DNA from: Flavobacterium palustre
GTDB lineage: Bacteria; Bacteroidota; Bacteroidia; Flavobacteriales; Flavobacteriaceae
Direction: 5' to 3'
Assembly (NCBI RefSeq): GCF_014639535.1
Contig: NZ_BMGA01000001.1
Location: 930,001 to 994,000, forward strand
DNA length: 64,000 nt
Part shown: piece by piece, positions 1 to 8,150 of the stretch
Layout: every line of letters starts with the position of its first letter
Numbering within the stretch: the stretch's first letter is position 1
Position numbers and translations under genes: made by a program
Notes under the pieces: model-generated
The model's database searches: none
Told to the model about the DNA's origin: nothing
Seen by the model: the letters and a program-made list of their open reading frames with translations, nothing else

Positions 1-410
1 ATAAAAAGCTGGTGAATATCCAGTTCGTTTTTGTCAACCGGACTCGGATCAATTCGACTAATTGCGGTGCTGCTTTGAATTTGTGCAAACAGTCGAAAGC
101 TTTTTTTATATTTTGTATCCAAATGAAAAAGAGCTCTGTTTAATAAAAATCCATCAGAATCATTTGGCACATCGCCCCAATTTTCATTGTTGAAATATTG
201 ATATTGGGAACGTAATTCTCCTCCTAAAGACAACTTTAAATTCTCATCTTTTGTCAATGGAATATATTTTATTCTGTCTAAAAATGTGCTGTCAGAATCA
301 TTTTCGATTTTAGAATAATCTTCGTCGTAGCGTAGTGATTTAAAATCCAGACGGTTTTGTGCTAATCCAAATTGAATTGTAATAAGAAACAGGAGAATTA
401 GTTTTTTCAT
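1..410 (-). CDS. Alginate-export-type outer membrane porin, N-terminal part
   Basis: The reading frame is open from the window edge and starts at the ATG read on the minus strand at 408-410, giving about 136 residues of the N-terminus. It begins with a signal peptide (MKKLILLFLITIQFGLAQ) and continues with a stretch (GGELRSQYQYFNNENWG, then RALFHLDTKYKKSFRLFAQI) typical of the alginate_exp beta-barrel family. These are outer membrane channels that are often not specific for alginate. The gene lies only 58 bp downstream of the amidohydrolase on the same strand, so co-transcription is likely. The rest of the barrel is outside the window, so the family call rests on the first third only. Confidence 0.7.
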   Translation of the reverse strand, partial: MKKLILLFLITIQFGLAQNRLDFKSLRYDEDYSKIENDSDSTFLDRIKYIPLTKDENLKLSLGGELRSQYQYFNNENWGDVPNDSDGFLLNRALFHLDTKYKKSFRLFAQIQSSTAISRIDPSPVDKNELDIHQLF

Positions 411-468
411 GATTTTTTCTGTCAAATGAAAGTGTTATCCAATTTGATGATGAATTGAATTATTAAGA

Positions 469-2256
469 TTAGTTTTTTTGGTATCCGCCAAAGAAATTTA
501 TTGGAGACCAATCCGGAATTGCTTTTGGAAGCGGATTTATTAATCCTTTAAAAATACTGTCAGCATAAACAATTTGTCCGTTTACAACTGTCAAATCAGA
601 AGTTATATCCAGTATTTTTTCATCGGCTGTACTAAAATAATCATCCGATAAGATAGCAAAATCTGCAAGATAATTTTCTTTTAATATTCCTCTGTCGCTT
701 TCCAGTTTTACCAGTTTTGCACTTCCTTGTGTATACAATTTCAATGCAGATGTTCGGTCTAAAATATTTCTCTCGCCCTGATGTTTTGTTCCTCCAACAG
801 TTCTTCCGGTAGACAACCAATACAAACCAATCCACGGATTGTAGGAGCTAACGCGGGTTGCATCAGAACCCATTCCAACCGGAATTCCCATTTCAATCAT
901 ATCTTTTACCGGAGGTGTGTTTTCAGCAGCTTTTTTACCATATCTTTTAATAAATGCTTCACCCTGAAAAGCCATTCGGTGTTGAATTGCAATTCCGCCG
1001 CCTAAGTTTTTTACTCTTTTTAAATTTTCAACTGTAATAGTTTCAGCGTGATCAAAAAACCATGTTAAACCGTTTAAAGGAGTTTCTTTATTTACTTCTT
1101 CAATTACATTTAAAAATCGTGTAATGGTTTCGTTGTAAGTAGCATGAATTCTAAATGGCCATTTGTTTTTAACCAATTTACTTAAAACTTCTTTCATTTG
1201 TCCTTCCATTGCAGGAGATAATTCAGGTCTTGGTTTTTCGAAATTTTCAAAATCTGCCGCTGATGCTACAAGACTTTCTCCGCCACCCTGAACATGATAT
1301 TCCAAATGATCTCCGTGATCATCGTCGTGACTGCCAATTTCTACTTCGCTAATCCATTTGGTAAAATCATTTAGTTCCTGCCCCGGTTTTTGCGGATAAA
1401 GATAAAATGGCAAACGAACCGTAAGTTTGTTTTCAGAAGCTAATTTTCCGGTAATTCCGTAATCATCCGGATAATTTTGAAATCCGCCGCCTGCATCCAT
1501 CACAGCAGTAACTCCAAAGCGGTTGTTTTCTGTCAAAAATTGTTGGGTCGAATTGATTTTTTCTTCAGCAGATAATTCCGGAAGTTTAGCAATATTCGAA
1601 TATAAAATATAAGCATTAGGCTCTGCAACCAATAATCCGGTTGGATTTCCCTGTATGTCTTTTTCAATAAGACCGCCATTAGGATTTGGGGTATTTCCGT
1701 CAATTTTTAATTTGGCTAATCCTGCTTTGTTTAAATAAGCATGACCGTATAAATGAAGGATAAATGCCGGAACATTTCCAGTTGCTTCATTGATTTCTGC
1801 TAATGTTGGTAATCTTTTTTCTTCAAACTGATAAGCGTTCCATCCCCCAATTACGCGAACCCATTGTCCATCAGGAGTTCTTTGTGCTTGTTCTTTTAAC
1901 ATTTGCAATGCACGTTTTAGCGAACGAACACCGTCCCAACGCAATTCAGTGTTAAAAAATCTTCCACCGCGAATTACATGCGAATGACTGTCAAATAATC
2001 CGGGAATAATAGTTTTTCCTTTAGCGTCAACTACTTTTGTTTGAGCTGATTTTAATTTTAAAATAGTTTCATTTTTGCCCAATTTTAAAATTTTACCATC
2101 GCTTACCGCTAAAGCTTGTACAATAGAATTTTGATTGTCCAGAGTATGAATTTTGGCATTAAAAATAATAAGTGAAGGAGTTGTCTTTTTTTGTGAGAAA
2201 GCTAAACCACTTAATATTGTAAGTAGTAAAGTGATTATTTTAGTTCTTGTTTTCAT
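469..2256 (-). CDS. Exported amidohydrolase family 3 protein (YtcJ-like)
   Basis: This 595-residue protein has an N-terminal signal peptide ending near residue 21 (GLAFSQ), so it probably acts in the periplasm. After a short beta-sandwich start (IFNAKIHTLD), it shows the metal-binding HxH motif of the amidohydrolase superfamily at about residues 91-93 (GLFDSHSHV). Further on come conserved HA and D positions (DHAETITVENL, GMGSDATRV). This is the YtcJ/amidohydrolase_3 layout and the length is usual. The substrate is unknown; members hydrolyse amides or related C-N bonds. It sits between the porin and the isochorismatase-like gene on the same strand, but a hairpin terminator at 2271-2296 separates it from the latter, so it may have its own promoter. 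Confidence 0.8.
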   Translation of the reverse strand: MKTRTKIITLLLTILSGLAFSQKKTTPSLIIFNAKIHTLDNQNSIVQALAVSDGKILKLGKNETILKLKSAQTKVVDAKGKTIIPGLFDSHSHVIRGGRFFNTELRWDGVRSLKRALQMLKEQAQRTPDGQWVRVIGGWNAYQFEEKRLPTLAEINEATGNVPAFILHLYGHAYLNKAGLAKLKIDGNTPNPNGGLIEKDIQGNPTGLLVAEPNAYILYSNIAKLPELSAEEKINSTQQFLTENNRFGVTAVMDAGGGFQNYPDDYGITGKLASENKLTVRLPFYLYPQKPGQELNDFTKWISEVEIGSHDDDHGDHLEYHVQGGGESLVASAADFENFEKPRPELSPAMEGQMKEVLSKLVKNKWPFRIHATYNETITRFLNVIEEVNKETPLNGLTWFFDHAETITVENLKRVKNLGGGIAIQHRMAFQGEAFIKRYGKKAAENTPPVKDMIEMGIPVGMGSDATRVSSYNPWIGLYWLSTGRTVGGTKHQGERNILDRTSALKLYTQGSAKLVKLESDRGILKENYLADFAILSDDYFSTADEKILDITSDLTVVNGQIVYADSIFKGLINPLPKAIPDWSPINFFGGYQKN

Positions 2257-2270
2257 TTTTAGCTATTTTA

Positions 2271-2296
2271 TAAAAAAGGCGGACATGAAGTCCGCC
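2271..2296 (-). terminator. Intrinsic terminator after the isochorismatase-like gene
   Basis: Read on the minus strand, the stem GGCGGAC, loop TTCAT and stem GTCCGCC are followed by six T. The hairpin lies 14 bp past the stop of the isochorismatase-like gene and just before the amidohydrolase start at 2256. It should end or attenuate transcription between them. Confidence 0.75.
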
Positions 2297-2309
2297 TTCA
2301 GGGTTTTAT

Positions 2310-2996
2310 TTAGTGTTTTAACATTTCCCTTGCGTATTGGATTCCAATACCGTAAGCCCCACCGTATTTTACAGCTAAATCGTTAACAGCTTTGTAAGTT
2401 TCTTTTCTAGACCAGTCTCTTTGTAATTCTAATAAATATTGTAAAGATGTAATAGGTTTTGCGCCTACCTGCACCATTCTTGTAATTGCCTGATTGTGCG
2501 CTTCTGTAGAAATATCGCCACTTGCATCTGTGATTACATACACTTCATATCCTTCGCTTATTGCAGATAATGTTGGTCCTACAATACAAACACTTGTCCA
2601 TAAACCTGCAAAAACAATCTTCTTTTTACCTTTTTCGGTAATTGCTTTGTGAGCGTTTACGTCTTCCCAGGTATTCATTGTTGTTCTGTCAATATATTTT
2701 GTTCTGTCTGGATAGGCTTCTAAAATTTCCGGAAAAACAGGGCCGCTAAAAGAGTGTTCAGCAACGGTTGTTACCACAGTAGGTACATTGAAAATTTTTG
2801 ATGCACCGGCAACTAAGCCTGTATTGTTTCTTAAATCGATAGCATCGATACTTTTTGTAGCAAATGCCATTTGACCTTCATGATCTATTAACACCAAAGT
2901 ATGGTTTGTAGGGTTTAATAAGTTTGGACTTGGTTTTTGAGCAAATGCTGATAAAGACGTTACAGCTAAAACTAGGGATAAGATTATTTTTTTCAT
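2310..2996 (-). CDS. Exported isochorismatase-family hydrolase (YcaC-like)
   Basis: This 228-residue cysteine hydrolase of the isochorismatase/YcaC superfamily shows the expected parts. The first strand carries Asp38 (LVLIDHEGQ) and the candidate nucleophile is Cys137 (GLWTSVCIVGPTL). The C-terminal region (ISTEAHNQAITRMVQVGAKPITSLQYLLELQRDW) is close to YcaC-type proteins of unknown substrate. The first 19 residues (MKKIILSLVLAVTSLSAFA) form a good signal peptide, which is unusual because most family members are cytoplasmic. The neighbouring exported amidohydrolase and porin suggest an envelope amide-hydrolysis module, which is inference. The upstream 584 bp contain palindromes that may be regulator sites. 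Confidence 0.8.
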   Translation of the reverse strand: MKKIILSLVLAVTSLSAFAQKPSPNLLNPTNHTLVLIDHEGQMAFATKSIDAIDLRNNTGLVAGASKIFNVPTVVTTVAEHSFSGPVFPEILEAYPDRTKYIDRTTMNTWEDVNAHKAITEKGKKKIVFAGLWTSVCIVGPTLSAISEGYEVYVITDASGDISTEAHNQAITRMVQVGAKPITSLQYLLELQRDWSRKETYKAVNDLAVKYGGAYGIGIQYAREMLKH

Positions 2997-3089
2997 GTTG
3001 TTAAAATTTAAAATTGTTGTTAATTATTATTTGTTTATAAATTGAGTTTGAGAAGCTAGCTTTTCCCGTACACACTTTCATTTTTGTTG

Positions 3090-3120
3090 CTTGTTCTGTT
3101 TTGTTTTATTCCAGAACAAG
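3090..3120. promoter_or_regulatory. Inverted repeat, possible operator in the isochorismatase-like leader
   Basis: CTTGTTCTG (3090-3098) and CAGAACAAG (3112-3120) are perfect 9-bp inverted arms separated by 13 bp. They lie 94 bp upstream of the isochorismatase-like start. The symmetry fits a dimeric regulator site or an RNA hairpin; neither is proven. Confidence 0.4.
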
Positions 3121-3149
3121 AATGTTTTTATTCTTATTGAAAATTCTGT

Positions 3150-3229
3150 TTTTTATCATTCTTATTTTCAAAATCCAAAATTAGTTGATGAGTTGTTGTT
3201 TGAAACTTAATCTAGATTATGAAATAAAA
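3150..3229. repeat. 80-bp direct repeat, copy 1 of 3, with TAATCTAGATTA palindrome
   Basis: The unit runs from TTTTTATCATTC through CCAAAATTAGTTG to AACTTAATCTAGATTATGAA. It contains the perfect 12-bp palindrome TAATCTAGATTA. Copies 2 and 3 begin 112 and 234 bp later. Confidence 0.75.
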
Positions 3230-3261
3230 ATCCGTTTAATTTTTTGTTAATCTATTTTTTG

Positions 3262-3341
3262 TTTTTCATCATTCACATTTTCAAAATCCAAAATTAGTTG
3301 GTTGCTTGTTGATTAAAACTTAACCTAGATTATGAAATGAA
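3262..3341. repeat. 80-bp direct repeat, copy 2 of 3
   Basis: This copy has the same order of blocks as copy 1, with the palindrome changed by one base (TAACCTAGATTA). The CCAAAATTAGTTGG block is itself an imperfect inverted repeat. The DNA between the copies is not conserved. Confidence 0.75.
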
Positions 3342-3383
3342 TTCTGCTTAGAATTGATGTTTTTTCCAATTGTCAAAATATTG

Positions 3384-3463
3384 TTTTTATCATTCCTAAT
3401 TTCTAAATCCAAAATTAGTTGGTTAGCATTTGTTTTAAACTTAATCTAGATTATGAAATAAAA
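3384..3463. repeat. 80-bp direct repeat, copy 3 of 3
   Basis: This copy matches copy 1 through TTTTTATCATTC, CCAAAATTAGTTGG and the perfect palindrome TAATCTAGATTA followed by TGAAATAAAA. It ends about 105 bp before the holB promoter box. Confidence 0.75.
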
Positions 3464-3568
3464 CTAGGATAGTATGATGCGTTTTTTCAGATGAAAATGC
3501 TAAGATCATTTTACTCTATTAGACCAGAAACTTTATAATCTAAAATTTTAGACTTATCCATTTTCTGC

Positions 3569-3576
3569 TATCTTTG
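3569..3576 (+). promoter_or_regulatory. Bacteroidota -7 box (TATCTTTG) for holB
   Basis: TATCTTTG matches the TAnnTTTG primary-sigma -7 consensus of Bacteroidota. The holB ATG begins 4 bp downstream, so transcription would start at or next to the start codon and the mRNA would be leaderless or nearly so. A clear -33 TTTG is not seen. Confidence 0.55.
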
Positions 3577-3580
3577 CCTT

Positions 3581-4729
3581 ATGCAATTTTCTGAAATTTT
3601 AGGGCAGGAACACATTAAAAACCATTTGAGCCGAAGCGCTGATTTGGGACGAATTCCCCACGCACAATTGTTTGTAGGTCCCGAAGGTAGTGGGACTTTA
3701 GCCATGGCCATTGCTTATGCGCAATACATTTTGTGTGGTAATCAAAACGGGGAAAACAATGGAGAAAATCATGCCTGTAACATAAAGTTTCAAAAACTGT
3801 CTCATCCCGATTTGCATTTTGCTTATCCTACCGTTACCACCGATGAGGTAAAGAAAAATCCTAAGAGTATTGATTTTATTGCCGACTGGAGGGAGTTTGT
3901 ACTTCAAAATCCCTATGGAGGCTTGTTTGACTGGTATGCCGTTTTAGGGGTGCAAAACAAGCAGGGAGAAATTCGTGTTGATGATGCTCAGGAAATCCTG
4001 AAATCACTCTCTTTAAAAGCTTATGAAGGCGGTTATAAAATCATGATTGTCTGGATGGCTGATAAATTGAATATCGCCGCTTCCAATAAATTACTGAAAT
4101 TACTGGAAGAACCACCTGAAAAAACAATATTTATTCTGATTTCCGAAAATGAAGAAGATATCATTCAAACCATTCGTTCGCGTTGCCAGGTATTGCATTT
4201 TAATGGTTTGAGTGAAGCGGTTATTGCTGAAGCTTTGGTTGCCCGTGAACAAATTGATTTAAAATTAGCAACAAAATTAGCCCATCAGGCACAGGGAAAT
4301 TTCAATGCGGCTTTGCATTTATTGCATGATAATGACGAGGAACATCCGTTTGAACAATGGTTTGTAACCTGGGTTCGTGCGGCTTTTAAAGCCAAAAAAG
4401 ATGCAGCAGCTATTCAGGATTTGATTCTTTGGAGTGAAAAAATTGCTGCTTTGGGAAGAGAAGCCCAAAAGAAATTCTTGCAGTTCTGTATGGAAATGTT
4501 CCGTCAGGCATTGTTGATTAATTACGAAACGCCAACTTTAGTATATTTCGAACCAAAAGTCGATAAATTCAAGTTGGAAAATTTTGCCCCATTTGTCAAT
4601 GGTAACAATATTCAGGATATCTTTAAAGAACTTTCGGATGCCATGTACCATATTGAGCGCAACGGAAATGCTAAAATAATTTTAACCGATTTATCAATCA
4701 AACTCACACGTTTAATTCACAAAAAATAA
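3581..4729 (+). CDS. holB: DNA polymerase III subunit delta'
   Basis: This 382-residue protein is the clamp-loader delta' subunit of the replicative polymerase. The N-terminus (MQFSEILGQEHIKNHL, then RIPHAQLFVGPEGSG) is the AAA+ fold of the DnaX/HolB family. The P-loop position reads GPEGSGTLAM without the usual Lys, as expected for a non-ATP-binding delta'. The central part carries EEPPEKTIFILISENE and the SRC motif (TIRSRCQVLHF), which supplies the arginine-finger region. The zinc-module region keeps only a reduced set of cysteines (CGNQNGENNGENHACN), common in this phylum. The start is set by the -7 box immediately upstream. The next gene follows after 5 bp. Confidence 0.93.
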   Translation: MQFSEILGQEHIKNHLSRSADLGRIPHAQLFVGPEGSGTLAMAIAYAQYILCGNQNGENNGENHACNIKFQKLSHPDLHFAYPTVTTDEVKKNPKSIDFIADWREFVLQNPYGGLFDWYAVLGVQNKQGEIRVDDAQEILKSLSLKAYEGGYKIMIVWMADKLNIAASNKLLKLLEEPPEKTIFILISENEEDIIQTIRSRCQVLHFNGLSEAVIAEALVAREQIDLKLATKLAHQAQGNFNAALHLLHDNDEEHPFEQWFVTWVRAAFKAKKDAAAIQDLILWSEKIAALGREAQKKFLQFCMEMFRQALLINYETPTLVYFEPKVDKFKLENFAPFVNGNNIQDIFKELSDAMYHIERNGNAKIILTDLSIKLTRLIHKK

Positions 4730-4734
4730 CGATT

Positions 4735-5118
4735 ATGAATAATCCGGCTTCGCTTTTATTGCTTGTATTTTTCGGAATTACCTTTTTGCAGTCCAGTTAC
4801 GAAAAATTGTTTTATTGGGAAGATAATGTAAACTGGTTAAAAGAGCATTTTGCGAAAACCAGATTGAAAAACCACGTGAAATTAGCCTTAATCAATTTGG
4901 TTGTAATGGAACTGATTTCGACTATTTTGTGTTTTGTGGGTTGCATCGAATTATTAGTAAATAAGGGAAGACTTTTTGGTTATTACGGGGCGTTATTTTC
5001 GGCGATTACTTTGTTGATGATGCTTTTTGGCCAGCGATTAGCCAAGGATTACGATGGTGCCAGAACCATCGTTATTTATTTTATTCCTGCAGTAATGGCG
5101 GTGTATTGGTTGAGTTAG
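4735..5118 (+). CDS. DoxX-like small integral membrane protein
   Basis: This 127-residue protein has four likely membrane segments: the N-terminal LLLLVFFGITFLQ, one around residues 47-70, one around 80-97 and the C-terminal VIYFIPAVMAVYWL. The pattern, including YEKLFYWEDNVNWLKEHF after the first segment, fits the DoxX/DUF6804-like group of small membrane proteins, but no specific function can be assigned. It starts 5 bp after holB and is probably translated from the same mRNA. Confidence 0.65.
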   Translation: MNNPASLLLLVFFGITFLQSSYEKLFYWEDNVNWLKEHFAKTRLKNHVKLALINLVVMELISTILCFVGCIELLVNKGRLFGYYGALFSAITLLMMLFGQRLAKDYDGARTIVIYFIPAVMAVYWLS

Positions 5119-5172
5119 GCAATGTCAATGACAAAAATCAATGACAATTGCAATATCAATTTCAATAATAAA
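5119..5172. repeat. Degenerate CAATGACAA repeat tract
   Basis: The spacer before the thioesterase gene contains repeated units (CAATGTCAATGACA, ATCAATGACAATTG, CAATATCAATTTCAAT). It is a low-complexity tract with no coding value. Confidence 0.45.
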
Positions 5173-5184
5173 ATCTAGAATCAG

Positions 5185-5694
5185 ATGACTCCAAAACATC
5201 CTTCAGAATCTTTAACTGTTTTGACTGATTTGGTTTTGCCAAGTGAGACCAATCATATTAATAATCTTTTTGGAGGTGAATTATTAGCCCGAATGGATCG
5301 CGCGGCCAGTATTGCGGCGCAGCGTCATTCGAGAAATATTTCGGTTACGGCTTCGGTGAATCATGTGGCTTTTACTAAAGCGATTTTACTGGGAAGTGTG
5401 GTAACTATTGAGGCTAAGGTTTCCAGAGCGTTTAAAACTTCGATGGAGGTTTATATTGATGTTTGGGTTGAAGACAGGAACTCGGGAGTTAAAACCAAGG
5501 CTAATGAGGCCATTTATACTTTTGTTGCCGTTGACGAAAAAGGAACGCCCGTAGAAGTTGCCCAAATCATTCCTGAAACCGATTTAGAAAAACAACGGTA
5601 TGATGCGGCTTTAAGACGCAAACAGCTGAGTTTGGTATTGGCAGGAAAAATGAAACCCGAAGAAGCTACGGAGCTGAAAGCATTGTTTATGTAA
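5185..5694 (+). CDS. Acyl-CoA thioesterase, hotdog fold
   Basis: This 169-residue single-hotdog protein resembles YciA/ACOT-type thioesterases, which hydrolyse acyl-CoA to free acid and CoA in the cytoplasm. The characteristic helix and active-site segment are present (NHINNLFGGELLARMDRAASIAAQRHS), with the conserved Asp in MDRAA. They are followed by the beta-strand block VTASVNHVAFTKAILLGSVVTIEAKV. The C-terminal tail is charged and slightly extended. No operon partner is evident; recA follows after about 180 bp. Confidence 0.87.
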   Translation: MTPKHPSESLTVLTDLVLPSETNHINNLFGGELLARMDRAASIAAQRHSRNISVTASVNHVAFTKAILLGSVVTIEAKVSRAFKTSMEVYIDVWVEDRNSGVKTKANEAIYTFVAVDEKGTPVEVAQIIPETDLEKQRYDAALRRKQLSLVLAGKMKPEEATELKALFM

Positions 5695-5874
5695 ACTTTG
5701 TTTTTTTTGGTTATAAAATCTTTTTAAACGAAAAATTTGCATCAAAAAAAGAAGTATTTTTACGAACACAAAAAATGATATGTAATAGGAATTAGAGGAA
5801 GCAAATAGCTTTTTTTAATTTCTACTAGCTATAAAAACAATATTAACTTAATGAAAGAAAAGCTAAAAGAGAAG

Positions 5875-6882
5875 ATGAGTACAGAGAAAGAAGCCAAATT
5901 AAAAGCGTTACAACTTACCCTTGATAAACTGGATAAAACCTATGGAAAAGGGACGGTTATGAAAATGGGAGATAAGGCCATTGAAGAAGTTGAGGTAATT
6001 TCTTCGGGATCTTTAGGTGTGGATTTAGCACTGGGAGTAGGTGGATATCCAAAAGGTAGAATTATTGAGATCTACGGTCCGGAATCTTCAGGTAAAACTA
6101 CTTTAACGCTTCACGCTATTGCCGAAGCGCAAAAAGCAGGTGGAATAGCTGCTTTTATTGATGCGGAACACGCATTCGACAGAAACTATGCAGAGAAATT
6201 AAATGTAGATATCGAAAACTTAATTATCTCACAGCCTGACAATGGTGAGCAGGCTTTAGAAATTGCTGAAAACCTGATTCGTTCGGGAGCTATTGATATT
6301 GTGGTTATTGACTCGGTTGCTGCTTTGACTCCAAAAAGCGAAATTGAAGGCGAAATGGGAGATTCTAAAATGGGTCTTCATGCACGTTTGATGTCTCAGG
6401 CTTTGAGAAAATTAACAGGGACGATTAGTAAAACCAACTGTACTGTATTCTTCATCAACCAGTTGAGAGAGAAAATAGGGGTAATGTTTGGGAATCCTGA
6501 AACGACTACAGGTGGTAATGCGTTGAAGTTTTATGCTTCGGTGCGTTTAGATATTCGTCGTTCTTCTCAAATTAAAGATGGAGAGAATGTTATTGGAAAC
6601 AGAACTAAAGTTAAGATTGTTAAAAACAAAGTAGCGCCGCCGTTTAAAGTAGCCGAATTTGATATCATGTATGGCGAAGGAGTTTCTAAAACAGGAGAAA
6701 TCTTAGATTTAGCTGTAGAATTCGAAATTGTGAAAAAATCAGGATCATGGTTTAGCTATGGTGAAACGAAATTAGGACAAGGTCGTGATGCTGTGAAAAC
6801 ATTAATCAAAGACAATCCGGAATTAGCAGAGGAATTAGAAGAAAAAATCAAAGCCAGAATTAAAGAATTGGCAGAGAATTAA
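5875..6882 (+). CDS. recA: Recombinase A
   Basis: This 335-residue RecA drives homologous recombination and SOS induction. Walker A is GPESSGKTT with Lys74, and Walker B falls in [12 protein letters not shown]. The L2 and ATP-contact segment ([23 protein letters not shown]) is intact. The C-terminus is acidic ([20 protein letters not shown]). An in-frame ATG at 5851 would add eight residues, but family members in this phylum normally start at M(S/T)[17 protein letters not shown], so 5875 is preferred. A strong terminator follows. No LexA-type box was recognised upstream. Confidence 0.97.
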   Translation: MSTEKEAKLKALQLTLDKLDKTYGKGTVMKMGDKAIEEVEVISSGSLGVDLALGVGGYPKGRIIEIYGPESSGKTTLTLHAIAEAQKAGGIAAFIDAEHAFDRNYAEKLNVDIENLIISQPDNGEQALEIAENLIRSGAIDIVVIDSVAALTPKSEIEGEMGDSKMGLHARLMSQALRKLTGTISKTNCTVFFINQLREKIGVMFGNPETTTGGNALKFYASVRLDIRRSSQIKDGENVIGNRTKVKIVKNKVAPPFKVAEFDIMYGEGVSKTGEILDLAVEFEIVKKSGSWFSYGETKLGQGRDAVKTLIKDNPELAEELEEKIKARIKELAEN

Positions 6883-6908
6883 AAATTCGTATTGTGTTAT
6901 AAATCAAA

Positions 6909-6938
6909 ATGCTCGTCAATTTGGCGGGCATTTTTTTT
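6909..6938 (+). terminator. Intrinsic terminator of recA
   Basis: Arms ATGCTCGTC and GGCGGGCAT pair over nine positions, two of them G-U, around an AATTT loop. They are followed by a run of T. The hairpin starts 27 bp after the recA stop. Confidence 0.85.
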
Positions 6939-6968
6939 ACAAAAAATTAGAGTCTGAAGTTTTTTTGT

Positions 6969-6980
6969 AAGCAACCTTTT
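6969..6980 (+). promoter_or_regulatory. AAGCAACCTTTT motif upstream of lipoprotein 1
   Basis: The 12-mer AAGCAACCTTTT occurs 50 bp before the start of the lipoprotein at 7030. It occurs again, identical, before its paralogue at 7686. The CAACC core resembles an ECF-sigma -35 element, but the downstream spacing differs between the two copies, so the assignment is tentative. Confidence 0.4.
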
Positions 6981-7029
6981 CATTTTACAACCATCTTGTA
7001 AGTAATTATTAACTTATAAAATTTATAAA

Positions 7030-7437
7030 ATGAAAAATTTGAAATTGAAAGTAGTTGCATTAGTATTGTTCGTATCAGCAGGATTTGTTTCTTGTGATAA
7101 TGACGACGAACCATCAGTGGAAACTAAAACGGCGTTTGTGTCTGTTGTAACCGGAGCAACTACTGCAACTGTAAATCAGGAAATCACACTTGAAGTGACT
7201 TATGCAGTAGAAAACAATTGTGGTGTTTTCAATAAGTTTATTGAAACTACTGCAGCAAACACCAAAACAATTGAAGTACAAACTAAATACGAAGGAAGTA
7301 ATTGTGGGACAACTGCAGCTACTAAAAAAACTTCATACAAGTTCAAAGCTACTGCGGCCGGAACTTATATCTTGAAGTTCAAAAAATCAGCAACAGAGTT
7401 TGTAACTCAAACCATAGTTGTGAGCGTGGCTTCCTAA
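7030..7437 (+). CDS. Small lipoprotein of unknown function, paralogue 1
   Basis: This 135-residue protein has a lipoprotein signal (residues 1-22, lipobox FVSC with Cys22) followed by an acidic DNDDEP linker. Such linkers are typical of exported Bacteroidota lipoproteins. The rest looks like a single beta-sandwich, Ig-like domain with two cysteines (NNCGVF and SNCGTT) that could form a disulfide. It ends with AGTYILKFKKSA and a final beta strand. The protein at 7686 has the same plan (cysteine pair, AGTYTFKFYKGS), so the two are diverged paralogues. No function is assigned. It is followed by its own terminator. Confidence 0.7.
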   Translation: MKNLKLKVVALVLFVSAGFVSCDNDDEPSVETKTAFVSVVTGATTATVNQEITLEVTYAVENNCGVFNKFIETTAANTKTIEVQTKYEGSNCGTTAATKKTSYKFKATAAGTYILKFKKSATEFVTQTIVVSVAS

Positions 7438-7444
7438 ATTTTAT

Positions 7445-7485
7445 AAAAGAGGTTGTTTCATTAAAAATGAGACAACCTCTTTTAT
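7445..7485 (+). terminator. Terminator after lipoprotein 1
   Basis: A long stem pairs AAAAGAGGTTGT with ACAACCTCTTTT around a short A-rich loop. It lies 8 bp past the stop codon and ends in TTTT. Confidence 0.85.
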
Positions 7486-7609
7486 GTTTTCTTTAGACTC
7501 TTATGTTAAAATAATCAATGCTGAAAGATTAAATTTCGTTTGTTTTTTTGTCCTTTTTTGCCTCAAATGAATTTAGATGCAATTTTTTTTGAAAAAAAAC
7601 CGTTTTCTA

Positions 7610-7621
7610 AAGCAACCTTTT
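7610..7621 (+). promoter_or_regulatory. AAGCAACCTTTT motif upstream of lipoprotein 2
   Basis: This is the second identical copy of the 12-mer seen at 6969. It lies 65 bp before the start at 7686 and is followed by TTATCTGTTGTACTC. It suggests shared control of the two paralogues, perhaps by an alternative sigma factor. Confidence 0.4.
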
Positions 7622-7685
7622 TTATCTGTTGTACTCTTTATAGGAAGAACCAATAATAAAATAGTTAATTATAAAATAAAAAAAC

Positions 7686-8132
7686 ATGAAAAAGATCGCA
7701 TTATTTTTAGTCTTGATGACCACATTGTTAAGTTGTAGTTTAGATGATCCGGATAGGTATAATTTTTATGTTTTACCTGTTGAAAGTTATACTATGCCTT
7801 CAACTTTCAAAGTAGGAGTGTCTCACAAAATTGAGTTGAAGTACCAAAGACCCACGGTTTGTTACAATTACGGAGGAGTATATTATGTTTATGGTACCGG
7901 AGCAGATTCATTTACCAGAACAATAGGTATTAATGCTAATACAAAAGTAGGCGACGTTTGTGCCGAAGAACTACCGCCATTATCGGACGCTTATTTTAAT
8001 TTTGTTCCTCAGGAAGCGGGTACTTATACGTTTAAATTTTACAAAGGAAGCGATGAGGATGATGCTGATGGAGATGGAAATAAAGAAGAAGACCTCTTTG
8101 AAGAAGTCGATATTGTTGTTACTAACTCTTAA
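7686..8132 (+). CDS. Small lipoprotein of unknown function, paralogue 2
   Basis: This 148-residue protein has a lipoprotein signal with lipobox LLSC (Cys17) and then SLDDPDRYNF. The mature part is a predicted beta-sandwich with cysteines at VCYNYGG and VCAEEL and the shared segment AGTYTFKFYKGS. A calcium-site-like acidic loop (DEDDADGDGNKEED) is inserted before the last strand and is absent from paralogue 1. Function is unknown. The gene ends in a bidirectional terminator shared with plsC. Confidence 0.7.
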   Translation: MKKIALFLVLMTTLLSCSLDDPDRYNFYVLPVESYTMPSTFKVGVSHKIELKYQRPTVCYNYGGVYYVYGTGADSFTRTIGINANTKVGDVCAEELPPLSDAYFNFVPQEAGTYTFKFYKGSDEDDADGDGNKEEDLFEEVDIVVTNS

Positions 8133-8150
8133 TCATTTGATAAAGTACAA

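Larger units (their letters stand above)
2997..3580. other. Gene-free divergent spacer with repeats and palindromes
   Basis: No convincing coding frame is present in this 584-bp spacer between the minus-strand isochorismatase-like gene and plus-strand holB. It holds an inverted repeat at 3090-3120, three imperfect direct repeats of about 80 bp listed separately, and a holB promoter box at 3569-3576. The sequence is very AT-rich. Confidence 0.7.

Noticed and set aside
3001-3580. Possible CRISPR-like array from three repeated units
   Set aside because: Only three imperfect units of about 80 bp with 32-42-bp unrelated gaps, and no cas genes; repeat and spacer sizes do not fit.
5851-5874. Upstream recA start at 5851
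   Set aside because: It adds eight lysine/glutamate-rich residues not typical of family members; the ATG at 5875 gives the expected N-terminus.
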